9,661 bases of DNA, taken from positions 1 to 9,661 of the forward strand of contig CANQHB010000027.1 of assembly GCA_947623755.1 (NCBI GenBank). Direction: 5' to 3'. Made by a program: the position numbers and the translations under genes. The notes below the pieces were generated by a model that saw nothing but the letters and a program-made list of their open reading frames with translations, had not been told where the DNA came from and made no database searches. Shown here in pieces: positions 1-6,567 of the stretch (the first letter of the stretch is position 1; every line of letters begins with the position of its first letter). Source of the DNA: an uncultured Bacilli bacterium (GTDB taxonomy: Bacteria; Bacillota_I; Bacilli_A; RF39; UBA660).

Positions 1-59
1 TTATAATAATCTAATCCTCTCCAACATGATGAACCACTGGCACTTGTAATTATACTCAT
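1..59 (-). CDS. 5' end of an unidentified gene (possibly SWIM zinc-finger protein), runs off the left edge
   Basis: Only the first 19 codons are present, reading MSIITSASGSSCWRGLDYY and continuing beyond the edge. An AAAGGAG ribosome binding site lies upstream, around 72-79, about 12 nt from this ATG, which is a little long. A second ATG at 69-67 sits too close to that site and its frame stops at once (22 codons), so the ATG at 59 is preferred. The S-x-x-x-WRG-x-DYY pattern resembles the opening of clostridial SWIM zinc-finger proteins, which begin with a short element of the type RGxxYY. That is a resemblance from memory on 19 residues and should be treated as a guess. The coding status is fairly likely; the family is not established. 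Confidence 0.4.
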   Translation of the reverse strand, partial: MSIITSASGSSCWRGLDYY

Positions 60-111
60 CTAAAATCATTACTCCTTTATCTTTATAATTCTAACTTTTT
101 ATTTTCTTCTA

Positions 112-117
112 ATTGTA
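112..117 (-). promoter_or_regulatory. Possible -10 element for the gene at the left edge
   Basis: On the minus strand the hexamer TACAAT matches the sigma-A -10 consensus in 5 of 6 positions and would give a leader of roughly 45-50 nt before the ATG at 59. No convincing -35 lies 16-18 nt upstream, so this is a weak call in a very AT-rich spacer. Confidence 0.25.
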
Positions 118-242
118 TGAATTACTATTTTAATTTTTCTTAATAATATCAAAAATGTAAAAACTTTTTTGACAATTTCCTTTATTTATAACGGTTTGTT
201 AAGGTGTTTCCATAAATCCGTATCGCACAATTAATGTTGGTT

Positions 243-759
243 CTATTTTGTTGATTTTCCATTTATTTCACTTCCAATTTCTTTTAATTTTTTATCATTT
301 TCAAGAAATTTATCAAAGTCCGAAACTAAGAATGTATCTTGCTTTTTTCTTATCATAATCAATACTTTGATAAAATCTTATTTCATCATCCATTACAAAT
401 CCAGTAATTAAATATTCTCTTAATACTTTAGTTGCCCATATTCTAAAATTAGTTGTCTTTTTAGAATTTACTCTATAACCAATAGCAATAATCATATCAA
501 GATTATAAATTTTTGCTTTTCTTCCACCAGAACTTTCGTCGGAAATTCCGACAGAAGTATCTTCAACAAGTTCACCACTAGTTAAAATATTATTGATATG
601 TTCAGTTATAGTGCTTCTAGAAACCCCAAATAATTCAGCAATCAAATTTTGCGTTAACCAAATATCATTGTTAATCAAAAGTACACTTACTCTAATATCA
701 TTATCATCATCTTTATATATTAAAAAATCATGATTTGTAATTTGTAATTCATTTTTCAC
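243..759 (-). pseudogene. RhuM-family protein, internally deleted and frameshifted
   Basis: The N-terminal DNA-binding-like half of the RhuM virulence/phage-associated family is intact: IWLTQNLIAELFGVSRSTIT, the YNLDMIIAIGYRVNSKK block and FRIWATKVLREYLITGFVMD. Full-length RhuM proteins run to about 330 aa. Here DDE is followed at once by IRFYQ-SIDYD, pieces that belong well downstream in the family, so most of the C-terminal half is missing. The open frame then stops at 313. In the next frame, past a run of six A's (343-348), the family-typical tail KQDTFLVSDFDKFLE is readable to a TAG at 243. Removing one A restores KKKQDTFLV. The start is taken as GTG at 759, with AGAGGTG 6 nt upstream; the in-frame ATG at 783 has no ribosome binding site. 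The biochemical role of RhuM is not established. The gene lies 60 nt after lepB with no terminator between them. Confidence 0.8.
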
Positions 760-819
760 TATATTCACCTCTTTTTTTAGCATTACAAATTTTAATTTCT
801 TTTAATAATTTTTTAGGTT

Positions 820-1329
820 TTATTTTACTTTGCCAAAAGTTTTAAAAGGATAGATAACAAAATTAGTTGTTCCTTGAATTTCCTTTTTAGTTACCGTACC
901 AAAAATATGAGAATCAAGAGATTTTAAACGGTTATCACCTAAGACAAAGTATTCATCATCTTTTAAAGTTAAGGCATGCATAGTAATGGATGAGCCTTTT
1001 TCAACCATAAGTGGGTCTAAATAACCATAGTTCTCATCTAGTTTTTTACCATTGATATAAATTTTATCTTTACGAATTTCAATGGTATCACCAGGTAAGC
1101 CTATAACTCGTTTAATTAAATAATCGTCTTCTTCCGCAATTTGTAAGACAACAATATCAAAACGGTCGATGGTACCGAGGCGATTTAAAAGCATTATTTC
1201 ATTACCTTTTAAAGTAGGATACATGCTTTCACCATTAACCCTTACCGGCGTTATAATAAAACTACGAATTAAAACAACAACAATAATTATTATTAGATAA
1301 GGAAGTAAATTCTTTAAAAATTTTTTCAT
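820..1329 (-). CDS. lepB: Signal peptidase I
   Basis: This membrane serine protease (family S26) cleaves signal peptides from exported proteins on the outer face of the membrane. The 169-aa protein has one N-terminal membrane segment (about residues 8-26), as in Gram-positive type I signal peptidases. The catalytic serine is S35 in the GESMYPTL box and the general-base lysine is K73 in IKRVIGLPGD. The late box GDNRLKSLDSHIFG (131-144) is present, with His where most relatives have Arg after DS. The length is normal for the short Bacillota form. The start is supported by AAAGGTG 5 nt upstream of the ATG. It has its own promoter and follows the terminator of the lipoprotein gene, so it is transcribed separately; no terminator is visible after it. 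Confidence 0.96.
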   Translation of the reverse strand: MKKFLKNLLPYLIIIIVVVLIRSFIITPVRVNGESMYPTLKGNEIMLLNRLGTIDRFDIVVLQIAEEDDYLIKRVIGLPGDTIEIRKDKIYINGKKLDENYGYLDPLMVEKGSSITMHALTLKDDEYFVLGDNRLKSLDSHIFGTVTKKEIQGTTNFVIYPFKTFGKVK

Positions 1330-1354
1330 GTTATCACCTTTTAAATCTTATTTA

Positions 1355-1383
1355 ATATTAACACGTTTTTTTCTTTTCTTCAA
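1355..1383 (-). promoter_or_regulatory. Promoter of lepB
   Basis: The -35 is TTGAAG at 1383-1378, the spacer is 17 nt, and the -10 is TAATAT at 1360-1355, preceded by TGT as an extended -10. Both hexamers match the sigma-A consensus at 4 of 6 positions. It lies between the terminator of the lipoprotein gene and lepB, giving a leader of about 20 nt. Confidence 0.5.
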
Positions 1384-1396
1384 CTCTTAAAAACTT

Positions 1397-1419
1397 AAAA
1401 AAGAAACTATTCGTTTCTT
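1397..1419 (-). terminator. Rho-independent terminator of the lipoprotein gene
   Basis: On the minus strand, AAGAAAC and GTTTCTT form a 7-bp stem around the loop GAATA and are followed by a run of T. The hairpin starts 5 nt after the TAA stop at 1424. The stem has only two G-C pairs, so termination may be partial. Confidence 0.6.
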
Positions 1420-1423
1420 CTCT

Positions 1424-1825
1424 TTATTTTAATTTGGTAGCTTCATTAAAATAAGGCTGATACCCGACGGCACCGACGGGAATAGAATAATAAGTTTTAG
1501 TTTTAGTATCATAAATTAGAACATAATTGGAATTAGTATTAATCAATTGTTCATTTTTCTCGACAAAAGTGTAGGCATCTTTGGGACTTTCGGGCGCTTC
1601 TTCAAAAGGATTCTTGTTGCCATCTAAAAGACGATAATCACTATTTTCTTCTAAATATTCTTGAATGGTAGATACATGGAAATCATCTTTCTTTTCTGCA
1701 ATTTCATCCATAAGAATATTTAATTCTTCATCGATTTTTTTGCTACTAGAACTATGCTTAGAGCCACACCCTGCTAAAGATAAAATAAGAACACTACATA
1801 AAACTAAAGTTAAGACTTTTTTCAT
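1424..1825 (-). CDS. Small lipoprotein of unknown function
   Basis: This 133-aa protein starts with a classic lipoprotein signal peptide, MKKVLTLVLCSVLILSLAGC, with lipobox LAGC and the lipidated cysteine at residue 20. It is therefore expected to be anchored on the outer face of the membrane. A serine-rich linker follows, then a hydrophilic domain rich in Glu and Lys that ends in a Tyr-rich segment (YVLIYDTKTKTYYSIPVGAV). I do not recognise the mature domain. The start is the ATG at 1825, because GAAGGAG lies 8 nt upstream and the signal peptide begins there; a frame open up to 1867 would add 14 residues with no ribosome binding site. It has its own promoter and terminator, so it is monocistronic. 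Confidence 0.88.
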   Translation of the reverse strand: MKKVLTLVLCSVLILSLAGCGSKHSSSSKKIDEELNILMDEIAEKKDDFHVSTIQEYLEENSDYRLLDGNKNPFEEAPESPKDAYTFVEKNEQLINTNSNYVLIYDTKTKTYYSIPVGAVGYQPYFNEATKLK

Positions 1826-1857
1826 TCTTTTTTCTCCTTCTATTTTAATACTTATAT

Positions 1858-1866
1858 AGTATAACA
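1858..1866 (-). promoter_or_regulatory. Extended -10 promoter of the lipoprotein gene
   Basis: The minus strand reads TGTTATACT, an extended -10 (TGn plus TATACT, 5 of 6). Seventeen nt upstream only a poor -35 (TTTATT) is seen, as is usual for extended -10 promoters. The leader would be about 25 nt, and the site lies just downstream of the rplS terminator. Confidence 0.5.
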
Positions 1867-1909
1867 TTTATTTTACTGGGAATAAAGAGTTTTTGAAAAT
1901 TTTTGCACT

Positions 1910-1933
1910 AAAAAAGATATGGATAACCATACC
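1910..1933 (-). terminator. Rho-independent terminator of rplS
   Basis: On the minus strand, GGTATGG and CCATATC form a 7-bp stem (one G-T wobble) with loop TTAT, followed directly by six T's. It begins 8 nt after the rplS stop codon. Confidence 0.85.
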
Positions 1934-1940
1934 TTAAAAA

Positions 1941-2282
1941 TTAATTTCTTTCTTTAACACGATATTCTTTACGCATATCTTTAATAAAGTTAAGTTTAGC
2001 TCGTCTAACAAGACCTTTTTTCGTTACAACTATTTTATCAATAGTTGGGGCATTTACAGGGAATATACGAGTTACTCCTACACCACCAGATTTTTTACGT
2101 ACAGAAAAAGTTTCGGATACTCCTGAACCTTTTTTAGCTACAACTAAGCCTTCAAAAGCTTGGATTCTTTCCTTTTTTCCTTCTTTAACCCATACATCAA
2201 CACGAACGGTGTCGCCAACACGAAATTCAGGTATGTCTTTTCTTACATGACGTTCATTAATTTTATCAACTAAATTAGCCAT
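1941..2282 (-). CDS. rplS: 50S ribosomal protein L19
   Basis: L19 lies at the 30S-50S interface of the ribosome. The 113-aa length is normal. Family landmarks are clear: the N-terminal helix, FRVGDTVRVDVWVKEGKKER, IQAFEGLVVAKKGSGVSETF, the GGVGVTRIFPVNAPTIDKI segment and the basic tail VRRAKLNFIKDMRKEYRVKE. The ATG is preceded by AAAGGATG with 8-nt spacing. It has a strong promoter just after greA and a structured leader, and it ends at a terminator. In many bacteria rplS sits beside trmD and rimM; here it stands alone after greA. Confidence 0.97.
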   Translation of the reverse strand: MANLVDKINERHVRKDIPEFRVGDTVRVDVWVKEGKKERIQAFEGLVVAKKGSGVSETFSVRKKSGGVGVTRIFPVNAPTIDKIVVTKKGLVRRAKLNFIKDMRKEYRVKERN

Positions 2283-2308
2283 AGATTACATCCTTTCTAT
2301 ATTTATTT

Positions 2309-2354
2309 AACCAACAATCATTTAATTATTAAAGCGGATTGCTTTTCTTGGGTT
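2309..2354 (-). promoter_or_regulatory. Probable L19 leader (autoregulatory mRNA structure)
   Basis: The 5' untranslated region of rplS folds into a nested structure on the minus strand. AACC (2354-2351) pairs with GGTT (2312-2309), and inside it GCAATC (2342-2337) pairs with GATTGT (2319-2314). The apical part contains a further small self-complementary stretch, TTTAAT/ATTAAA. An L19 leader motif upstream of rplS is known in low-GC Gram-positives and is thought to let L19 repress its own synthesis. I base the call on position and fold, not on a covariance model. Confidence 0.5.
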
Positions 2355-2361
2355 CTTAGGT

Positions 2362-2390
2362 ATTATAGCATACTAAAACTTAAATTACAA
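2362..2390 (-). promoter_or_regulatory. Promoter of rplS
   Basis: The -35 is TTGTAA (2390-2385), the spacer is exactly 17 nt and the -10 is a perfect TATAAT (2367-2362), preceded by TGC as an extended -10. The -35 begins 3 nt past the greA stop codon. No terminator intervenes, so greA transcripts probably also read into rplS. Confidence 0.85.
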
Positions 2391-2393
2391 GTC

Positions 2394-2861
2394 TTAGGAT
2401 ACACTCTTTAATAAAACTTCGTAAGAGCCATTAGGACTTTCAACGGAAATTTTTTCGCCAGCTTTATGGCCAATTACAGCTTTACCAATAGGAGACTCAT
2501 TAGAGATTTTGTTATTAAATGGGTCGGCTTCTAAAGACCCGACTAACATATATTCTTCTTCATCTCCAGGTTCGTATTCCACAACAATGGTTGAACCAAC
2601 GTTAGCGATATTCTTATCTTTATTATCAATAATTTCCGAATGTTCAAGCTTATACTCTAGTTCTTTAATCCGGCTTTCTAGTTGGGCTTGTTCATTACGA
2701 GCGGCGTCATAGTCCGCATTTTCAGATAAATCGCCTAAACTACGAGCGTACTTTAAGGCATTAATAACCTCAGGACGTTTATTTAATTTTAAATCATTTA
2801 ACTCTGCTTCAAGTTCTAAATAACCTTGCGGAGTTAACACTACTTTATTTTCTTTTTTCAT
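2394..2861 (-). CDS. greA: Transcription elongation factor GreA
   Basis: GreA inserts its coiled coil into the secondary channel of backtracked RNA polymerase and stimulates cleavage of the nascent RNA. The 155-aa length is normal. The N-terminal antiparallel coiled coil covers about residues 1-75, and its tip carries GDLSENADYDAARNEQ. The acidic pair D44 and E47 corresponds to the catalytic-site acids of E. coli GreA. The C-terminal globular domain follows, with NVGSTIVVEYEPGDEEEYMLVG and ESPIGKAVIGHKAGE. GAGGTG lies 7 nt before the ATG. It follows trhP2 by 42 nt, as in the B. subtilis yrr cluster but without udk between them, and has an internal promoter of its own. Confidence 0.97.
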   Translation of the reverse strand: MKKENKVVLTPQGYLELEAELNDLKLNKRPEVINALKYARSLGDLSENADYDAARNEQAQLESRIKELEYKLEHSEIIDNKDKNIANVGSTIVVEYEPGDEEEYMLVGSLEADPFNNKISNESPIGKAVIGHKAGEKISVESPNGSYEVLLKSVS

Positions 2862-2897
2862 AAAATTTCACCTCAAATAAAATTTTTATACTATAAA

Positions 2898-2926
2898 ATA
2901 GTACTACAAATAACTGTTTTTGTCAA
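2898..2926 (-). promoter_or_regulatory. Promoter of greA, inside the 3' end of trhP2
   Basis: A perfect -35 TTGACA (2926-2921) is followed after 17 nt by the -10 TACTAT (2903-2898, 4 of 6). The -35 lies within the last codons of trhP2. The -10 is one arm of the perfect inverted repeat TACTAT-TTT-ATAGTA (2889-2903), which might be a binding site or just AT-rich sequence. Confidence 0.65.
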
Positions 2927-4091
2927 ATACTTTTAAACGCATCATGGAGTTTATAGGTAACTTAGTGTTAAGAGATAAGTAAACCCGCATTCTAGGATGG
3001 CGAGCAATCGATATTTCTTGCATGTTTTCATCAAATATTTTATTAATTTTATAGGTAATTGGTTCTAAGTTAGGACCAAAAAATTCCACAATATCGCCCA
3101 CCTTAAAGTAATTTCGTTCTTCTATTAATATCTTATCATCTTTACTACCAATAACGAGACCTAAAAAGTCTTGATTAGATACTTCATCACGACCTAAATA
3201 GTATTGTTCTTCACTGGTTGGCATTTTATCGTAAAATTGGGGAGTACTTTCCCGATTGGCGCACCGATTCATGATGTCGTTAGCATATAATATGTCACTT
3301 TCTTTTACTTTATGATTAATTATTTTATCTAAAAGATGACGATATTCATAAATAACGGTCGCAATATAGTAAATAGAACGCATACGGCCTTCAACTTTAA
3401 AAGAATTTACACCAATATTTAACATATCATCTAAATATTTCGTCATGTTTAAATCTTTTGGAGTCATGCTAAAAATATTATCTTTATCATCGATTTTAAA
3501 AGTCCAACGACAAATTTGAGCACAACCGCCACGGTTGGAATCACGATTAGTGGTAACATTGGATAAAACACATTTACCACTAAAACTAGTGCACATAGCG
3601 CCTTGAATAAAGCATTCTAAATCTAAACCAGTTTTTTCTTTGATAAGTTTAATATCTTCCCGGCTTGCTTCTCTTGCTAAGACGATTCTTTTTACCCCTA
3701 GTTTTTGATAAAATAAGGCGGCTTCATAATTTAGAGTACTAGCTTGGGTAGATAAATGAATTTCTAAGTTAATATGATTTTCTTTAATGGCTGTAATTAC
3801 GGCAATATCACTTACAATTACCGCGTCAACCCCGATAGCAGCTAGTTCTTGTAAATATTCGATGAGACCAGCTAATTCTTGATTATGTAAAACAATATTT
3901 ACGGTAACATAGATTTTTTTATTAAGTTTATGCGCAAAATCAGTAGCTTCTTTTAATTCTTCGGGGCTAAAATTGATAGCATTAGCCCGTAAACTATAAT
4001 TATAACCACCAATATATACAGCGTCAGCCCCATAAAGATAGGCAATTTTTAATCTTTCTAGGGAACCGGCCGGAGCAAGTAATTCTATCAT
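2904..4091 (-). CDS. trhP2: U32-family tRNA wobble-uridine hydroxylation protein (TrhP2/YrrO-like)
   Basis: This 395-aa protein belongs to the peptidase U32 family but is best read as the TrhP type, which helps make 5-hydroxyuridine at position 34 of tRNA with prephenate as a reported requirement. It opens with the family's ELLAPAGSLERLKIAYLYGA and has HLSTQASTLNY at 112-122. The U32 signature ECFIQGAMCTSFSGKCVLS spans 159-177, with C167 and C174 and then GGCAQIC (C190, C194). These cysteines are the expected iron-sulphur ligands of this family. A C-terminal beta domain (about 300-395) is present, so it is full length. Its ATG overlaps the trhP1 stop as ATGA, which implies translational coupling. 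In B. subtilis the matching gene yrrO sits in the same order. A protease role is unlikely. Confidence 0.88.
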   Translation of the reverse strand: MIELLAPAGSLERLKIAYLYGADAVYIGGYNYSLRANAINFSPEELKEATDFAHKLNKKIYVTVNIVLHNQELAGLIEYLQELAAIGVDAVIVSDIAVITAIKENHINLEIHLSTQASTLNYEAALFYQKLGVKRIVLAREASREDIKLIKEKTGLDLECFIQGAMCTSFSGKCVLSNVTTNRDSNRGGCAQICRWTFKIDDKDNIFSMTPKDLNMTKYLDDMLNIGVNSFKVEGRMRSIYYIATVIYEYRHLLDKIINHKVKESDILYANDIMNRCANRESTPQFYDKMPTSEEQYYLGRDEVSNQDFLGLVIGSKDDKILIEERNYFKVGDIVEFFGPNLEPITYKINKIFDENMQEISIARHPRMRVYLSLNTKLPINSMMRLKVFDKNSYL

Positions 4092-4891
4092 TGTTCTTCC
4101 TCCTTAATTTTTACAATAGTTTTTTTGGTACTTAAATATTTATAAGGATATATTTCTTCTAAGGAATCTGAGCTTGTAACAATTTTTAAAACTTCTTCAG
4201 GACTTAAGAAAAGAGAATTTATTAAATTAAATAAGATATTATCTTTAGTCCTTATGGTTAAGCCATTAAATGGTTTATTAGTATAAATAACTGTACCATA
4301 TGGATTTTCAATTATTTTAAATTTTTGATGAGTTAGTTCTTCTTCAAGAGTAGCTAAAGAGGCAACATTTTCATGAAAATGCGCATTATAGTTACTTAAG
4401 AGAGTTCTTCTTGAATACATTATATTTATATGACCAAAAGTATATGGGGTAAGAGGCTTTTTAGCATGAGCTAAGATTTCCGCTAATTCCTCTAAAGTAA
4501 TATCAGGACTTGGGACTACACTATCAACGTATTGCAAATAAGCATTAATACTTTCGTAATTACAATTTAGATGATTTAAGAAAAGAATAGTGGTAAGATT
4601 TAATTTTAAATCATTTAGGATATTTAAAACGCCGATATCATCAAAAACTAGGCCCGTAATGGTGGATGGTAAATTTTCTAATATTTGTTTAAAATTAGTG
4701 ATAGCCTCATTATCCATAATACGATTAACAAAAAGATAACTATTGGGTGGTATTTCTTCTAATTTAAAAGTATGAGGGAACCCTACCGTATAATCATGTA
4801 ATGGAAAAAGGAAAGTAATGTTACTTATTTTCTTTAATTTTGGTACAATCTCATAATTATCTACTAAGAGAAGAATATTATTTTTTTTCAT
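4088..4891 (-). CDS. trhP1: Divergent U32-family partner (TrhP1/YrrN-like), lacking the cysteine signature
   Basis: By position this is yrrN/trhP1, the first of two U32 genes. The 267-aa protein keeps the short form of the fold and a degenerate signature YTFGHINIMYSRRTLLSNY where the partner has GAMC-x6-C-x2-S. The only cysteine in the protein is elsewhere (LNCNYES), so it cannot hold the usual iron-sulphur cluster. It may be a non-catalytic partner of trhP2; B. subtilis also has a two-gene U32 system at this locus. The start is uncertain: ATG at 4891 (MKKNNILLL) looks most natural, while a GTG at 4903 would add four residues. Neither has a clear ribosome binding site, and both lie inside the end of trmR, which suggests translation by coupling. 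Confidence 0.75.
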   Translation of the reverse strand: MKKNNILLLVDNYEIVPKLKKISNITFLFPLHDYTVGFPHTFKLEEIPPNSYLFVNRIMDNEAITNFKQILENLPSTITGLVFDDIGVLNILNDLKLNLTTILFLNHLNCNYESINAYLQYVDSVVPSPDITLEELAEILAHAKKPLTPYTFGHINIMYSRRTLLSNYNAHFHENVASLATLEEELTHQKFKIIENPYGTVIYTNKPFNGLTIRTKDNILFNLINSLFLSPEEVLKIVTSSDSLEEIYPYKYLSTKKTIVKIKEEEQ

Positions 4892-5474
4892 CTTTCTTAA
4901 CACTCACTGATAAGCCGTCACCAACGTCATAGAAGTTAGTTTCAAATTCTTTATTTTCTTTTAAAAATTCAATATAATCTTCTAATTTAGAGACAAGACT
5001 TCTTAAGTTTTTAGATTCGATTTCACTAGATTTTCCAACATGACCATGGAATTTTAAATTATCAGAAATAATTACCCCATTAGGTTTTAAGAAATACTTA
5101 AATTTCTCAAAAAATTTGGTATATTGACCTTTCGCGGCGTCAATAAAAATCATATCATAACTAACATTGTTTAAATTGACTTCTAAAGCGTCTTGGAAAA
5201 CAATATTGATTTTTTGTTCAAAACCACATTTTTTAACATTTTTTAAACATTCCATATATCTAGTTTCGTCACGTTCAATAGTAGTTACCGTAACATCTTT
5301 TCCGACACTAGCCATAAGAATAGTAGAATAGCCGATAGCACTACCGATTTCTAAAATGTTTTTAATGTTATTAGCTTTAATAAATTTCATAATAAAAGCA
5401 ATAGATTCTTTTTCAATAATGGGAACGTTATGCTCTAACGCATACTGTTCCATTTCCATAATTAATTCTTTCAT
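4878..5474 (-). CDS. trmR: tRNA 5-hydroxyuridine methyltransferase (TrmR/YrrM-like O-methyltransferase)
   Basis: This 198-aa class I, metal-dependent O-methyltransferase is of the type called YrrM in B. subtilis, where it was shown to convert ho5U34 to mo5U34 in tRNA using S-adenosylmethionine. The SAM motif is ILEIGSAIGYSTI (40-52) and the ribose-binding acid is E67 in TIERD. The metal-site residues are D112 in IFIDAAKGQY and D138-N139 in IISDN. AGGTG lies 8 nt before the ATG and overlaps the stop codon of mltG. Placement directly before two U32 genes, which supply the hydroxylated substrate, is the main reason to prefer this over a generic catechol-type methyltransferase. Confidence 0.88.
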   Translation of the reverse strand: MKELIMEMEQYALEHNVPIIEKESIAFIMKFIKANNIKNILEIGSAIGYSTILMASVGKDVTVTTIERDETRYMECLKNVKKCGFEQKINIVFQDALEVNLNNVSYDMIFIDAAKGQYTKFFEKFKYFLKPNGVIISDNLKFHGHVGKSSEIESKNLRSLVSKLEDYIEFLKENKEFETNFYDVGDGLSVSVKKDEKK

Positions 5475-5481
5475 AAATTCA

Positions 5482-6552
5482 TCACCTGTATTCGTACCAT
5501 AAACCTGCAGCTTTTAATTCGGCAACTTTGCGATTATGTTCTGCATTAGTTTTGGTAAAGTATGTTTTTTTATTTTTATCTGCGACAAAGAATAAATAAT
5601 CGTGGTCGCTAGGATTTAAGGTAGCAACGATAGAATCGATACTGGCACTGCAAATTGGGCCAATAGGAAGTTTACCAGCATTGCAACCATTACGGGTATT
5701 ATAACCATTAGAACAATTATTTAATTCACTTTGGGTTAAATCTTTAGAAAAATCTTTCTTAGCGGCATAATAAGTGGTAACATCGCTACCTAAAGATTCC
5801 CCTATTTTAAGACGATTATAGAATACGCCAGCAACACCAGCTCTATCATCAGAACCAGCACCTTCTAATTCGACTATACTAGCCATGGTTAAAATTTCAT
5901 GGACACTATATTTAGAATTGGTAATTTCATCTTTGTATTTAGTTAGAATTTGGTCAGTACCGTCTAGCATTTTACTTATAATATCTTTAGTAGTACTACC
6001 GTTGTATAGCTCATAAGTACTAGCAAATAAATAGCCTTCTAAGGGATAGTATATGCCCTCTCCTAAAATAGCGTCCGTTAAAAACCAATATTTGGCAATT
6101 AAAGTTTTTAAGTATTCGGGGTCGTTTAAAGTAGCCATTACTTCATCATATGAGGTATTGGTGGCTTCCGCAATTTTTTTAGCATGGTCAGTTATTCTTT
6201 TACCTTCAATGAATGTTAATTTGTAGGTATTTTTGACTTCTTTAATTTCGCCATCATTAATCTTTTTTAAAATATTTTTAATCCCCATATTAGGGCTTAA
6301 TTCATATTTGCCAGCTTGTAAGTTTAAGTTCTTATTTAAAATGACATAAATGTAACCAGAAAATTTGCTTTTGATTAAACCAGCCTCTTTTAGCTCATTT
6401 ACAATATCTAGCTTGCCAGTTCCATTTTTTAAGACAAATTCGGTAGTTTTAGAACTATTAGAAACAGGAGTTAAGCCATAAAAATAAATTCCTATGGTAA
6501 CACTTGCAGTTATAACTAATAAAATTACAATGGCAATTATTACTTTCTTCAT
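5482..6552 (-). CDS. mltG: Endolytic murein transglycosylase MltG (YceG/YrrL-like)
   Basis: MltG cuts nascent glycan strands next to the membrane and is thought to end their elongation. The 356-aa protein has one N-terminal membrane segment (about 4-25), a LysM-like region (about 38-105) and the YceG catalytic domain. The catalytic glutamate is E228 in LTMASIVELEG. Other family landmarks follow: VAGVFYNRLKIGESLGSD, YNTRNGCNAGKLPIGPIC, and DYLFFVADKNKKTYFTKTNAEHNRKV near the end. An insertion-like Asn/Cys-containing stretch precedes YNTR. AGAGGT is placed 9 nt before the ATG. It follows the DUF1292 gene by 15 nt and its TGA stop overlaps the ribosome binding site of trmR. Confidence 0.95.
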   Translation of the reverse strand: MKKVIIAIVILLVITASVTIGIYFYGLTPVSNSSKTTEFVLKNGTGKLDIVNELKEAGLIKSKFSGYIYVILNKNLNLQAGKYELSPNMGIKNILKKINDGEIKEVKNTYKLTFIEGKRITDHAKKIAEATNTSYDEVMATLNDPEYLKTLIAKYWFLTDAILGEGIYYPLEGYLFASTYELYNGSTTKDIISKMLDGTDQILTKYKDEITNSKYSVHEILTMASIVELEGAGSDDRAGVAGVFYNRLKIGESLGSDVTTYYAAKKDFSKDLTQSELNNCSNGYNTRNGCNAGKLPIGPICSASIDSIVATLNPSDHDYLFFVADKNKKTYFTKTNAEHNRKVAELKAAGLWYEYR

Positions 6553-6567
6553 TTAATTAATACCTCT

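Noticed and set aside
149..172. Possible terminator TCAAAAA/TTTTTGA after the RhuM pseudogene
   Set aside because: The stem is nearly all A-T with a 10-nt loop and no T-run after it, so it is likely a product of AT-rich composition.
197..247. Fragment IEPTLIVRYGFMETP, vaguely like part of a Kup potassium transporter
   Set aside because: Fifteen residues in a frame closed on both sides; the resemblance is too short to support a gene remnant.
182..262. 26-codon minus-strand frame (MENQQNR...) overlapping the RhuM tail
   Set aside because: It has only a weak upstream purine stretch, overlaps the decayed RhuM end, and shows no recognisable features.
1665..1859. Plus-strand open frame antisense to the lipoprotein gene
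   Set aside because: It is fully covered by a well-supported minus-strand gene and its signal-peptide region; no ribosome binding site is seen.
2509..2712. Plus-strand open frame inside greA
   Set aside because: It is a Ser-rich shadow of the greA coiled coil on the opposite strand.
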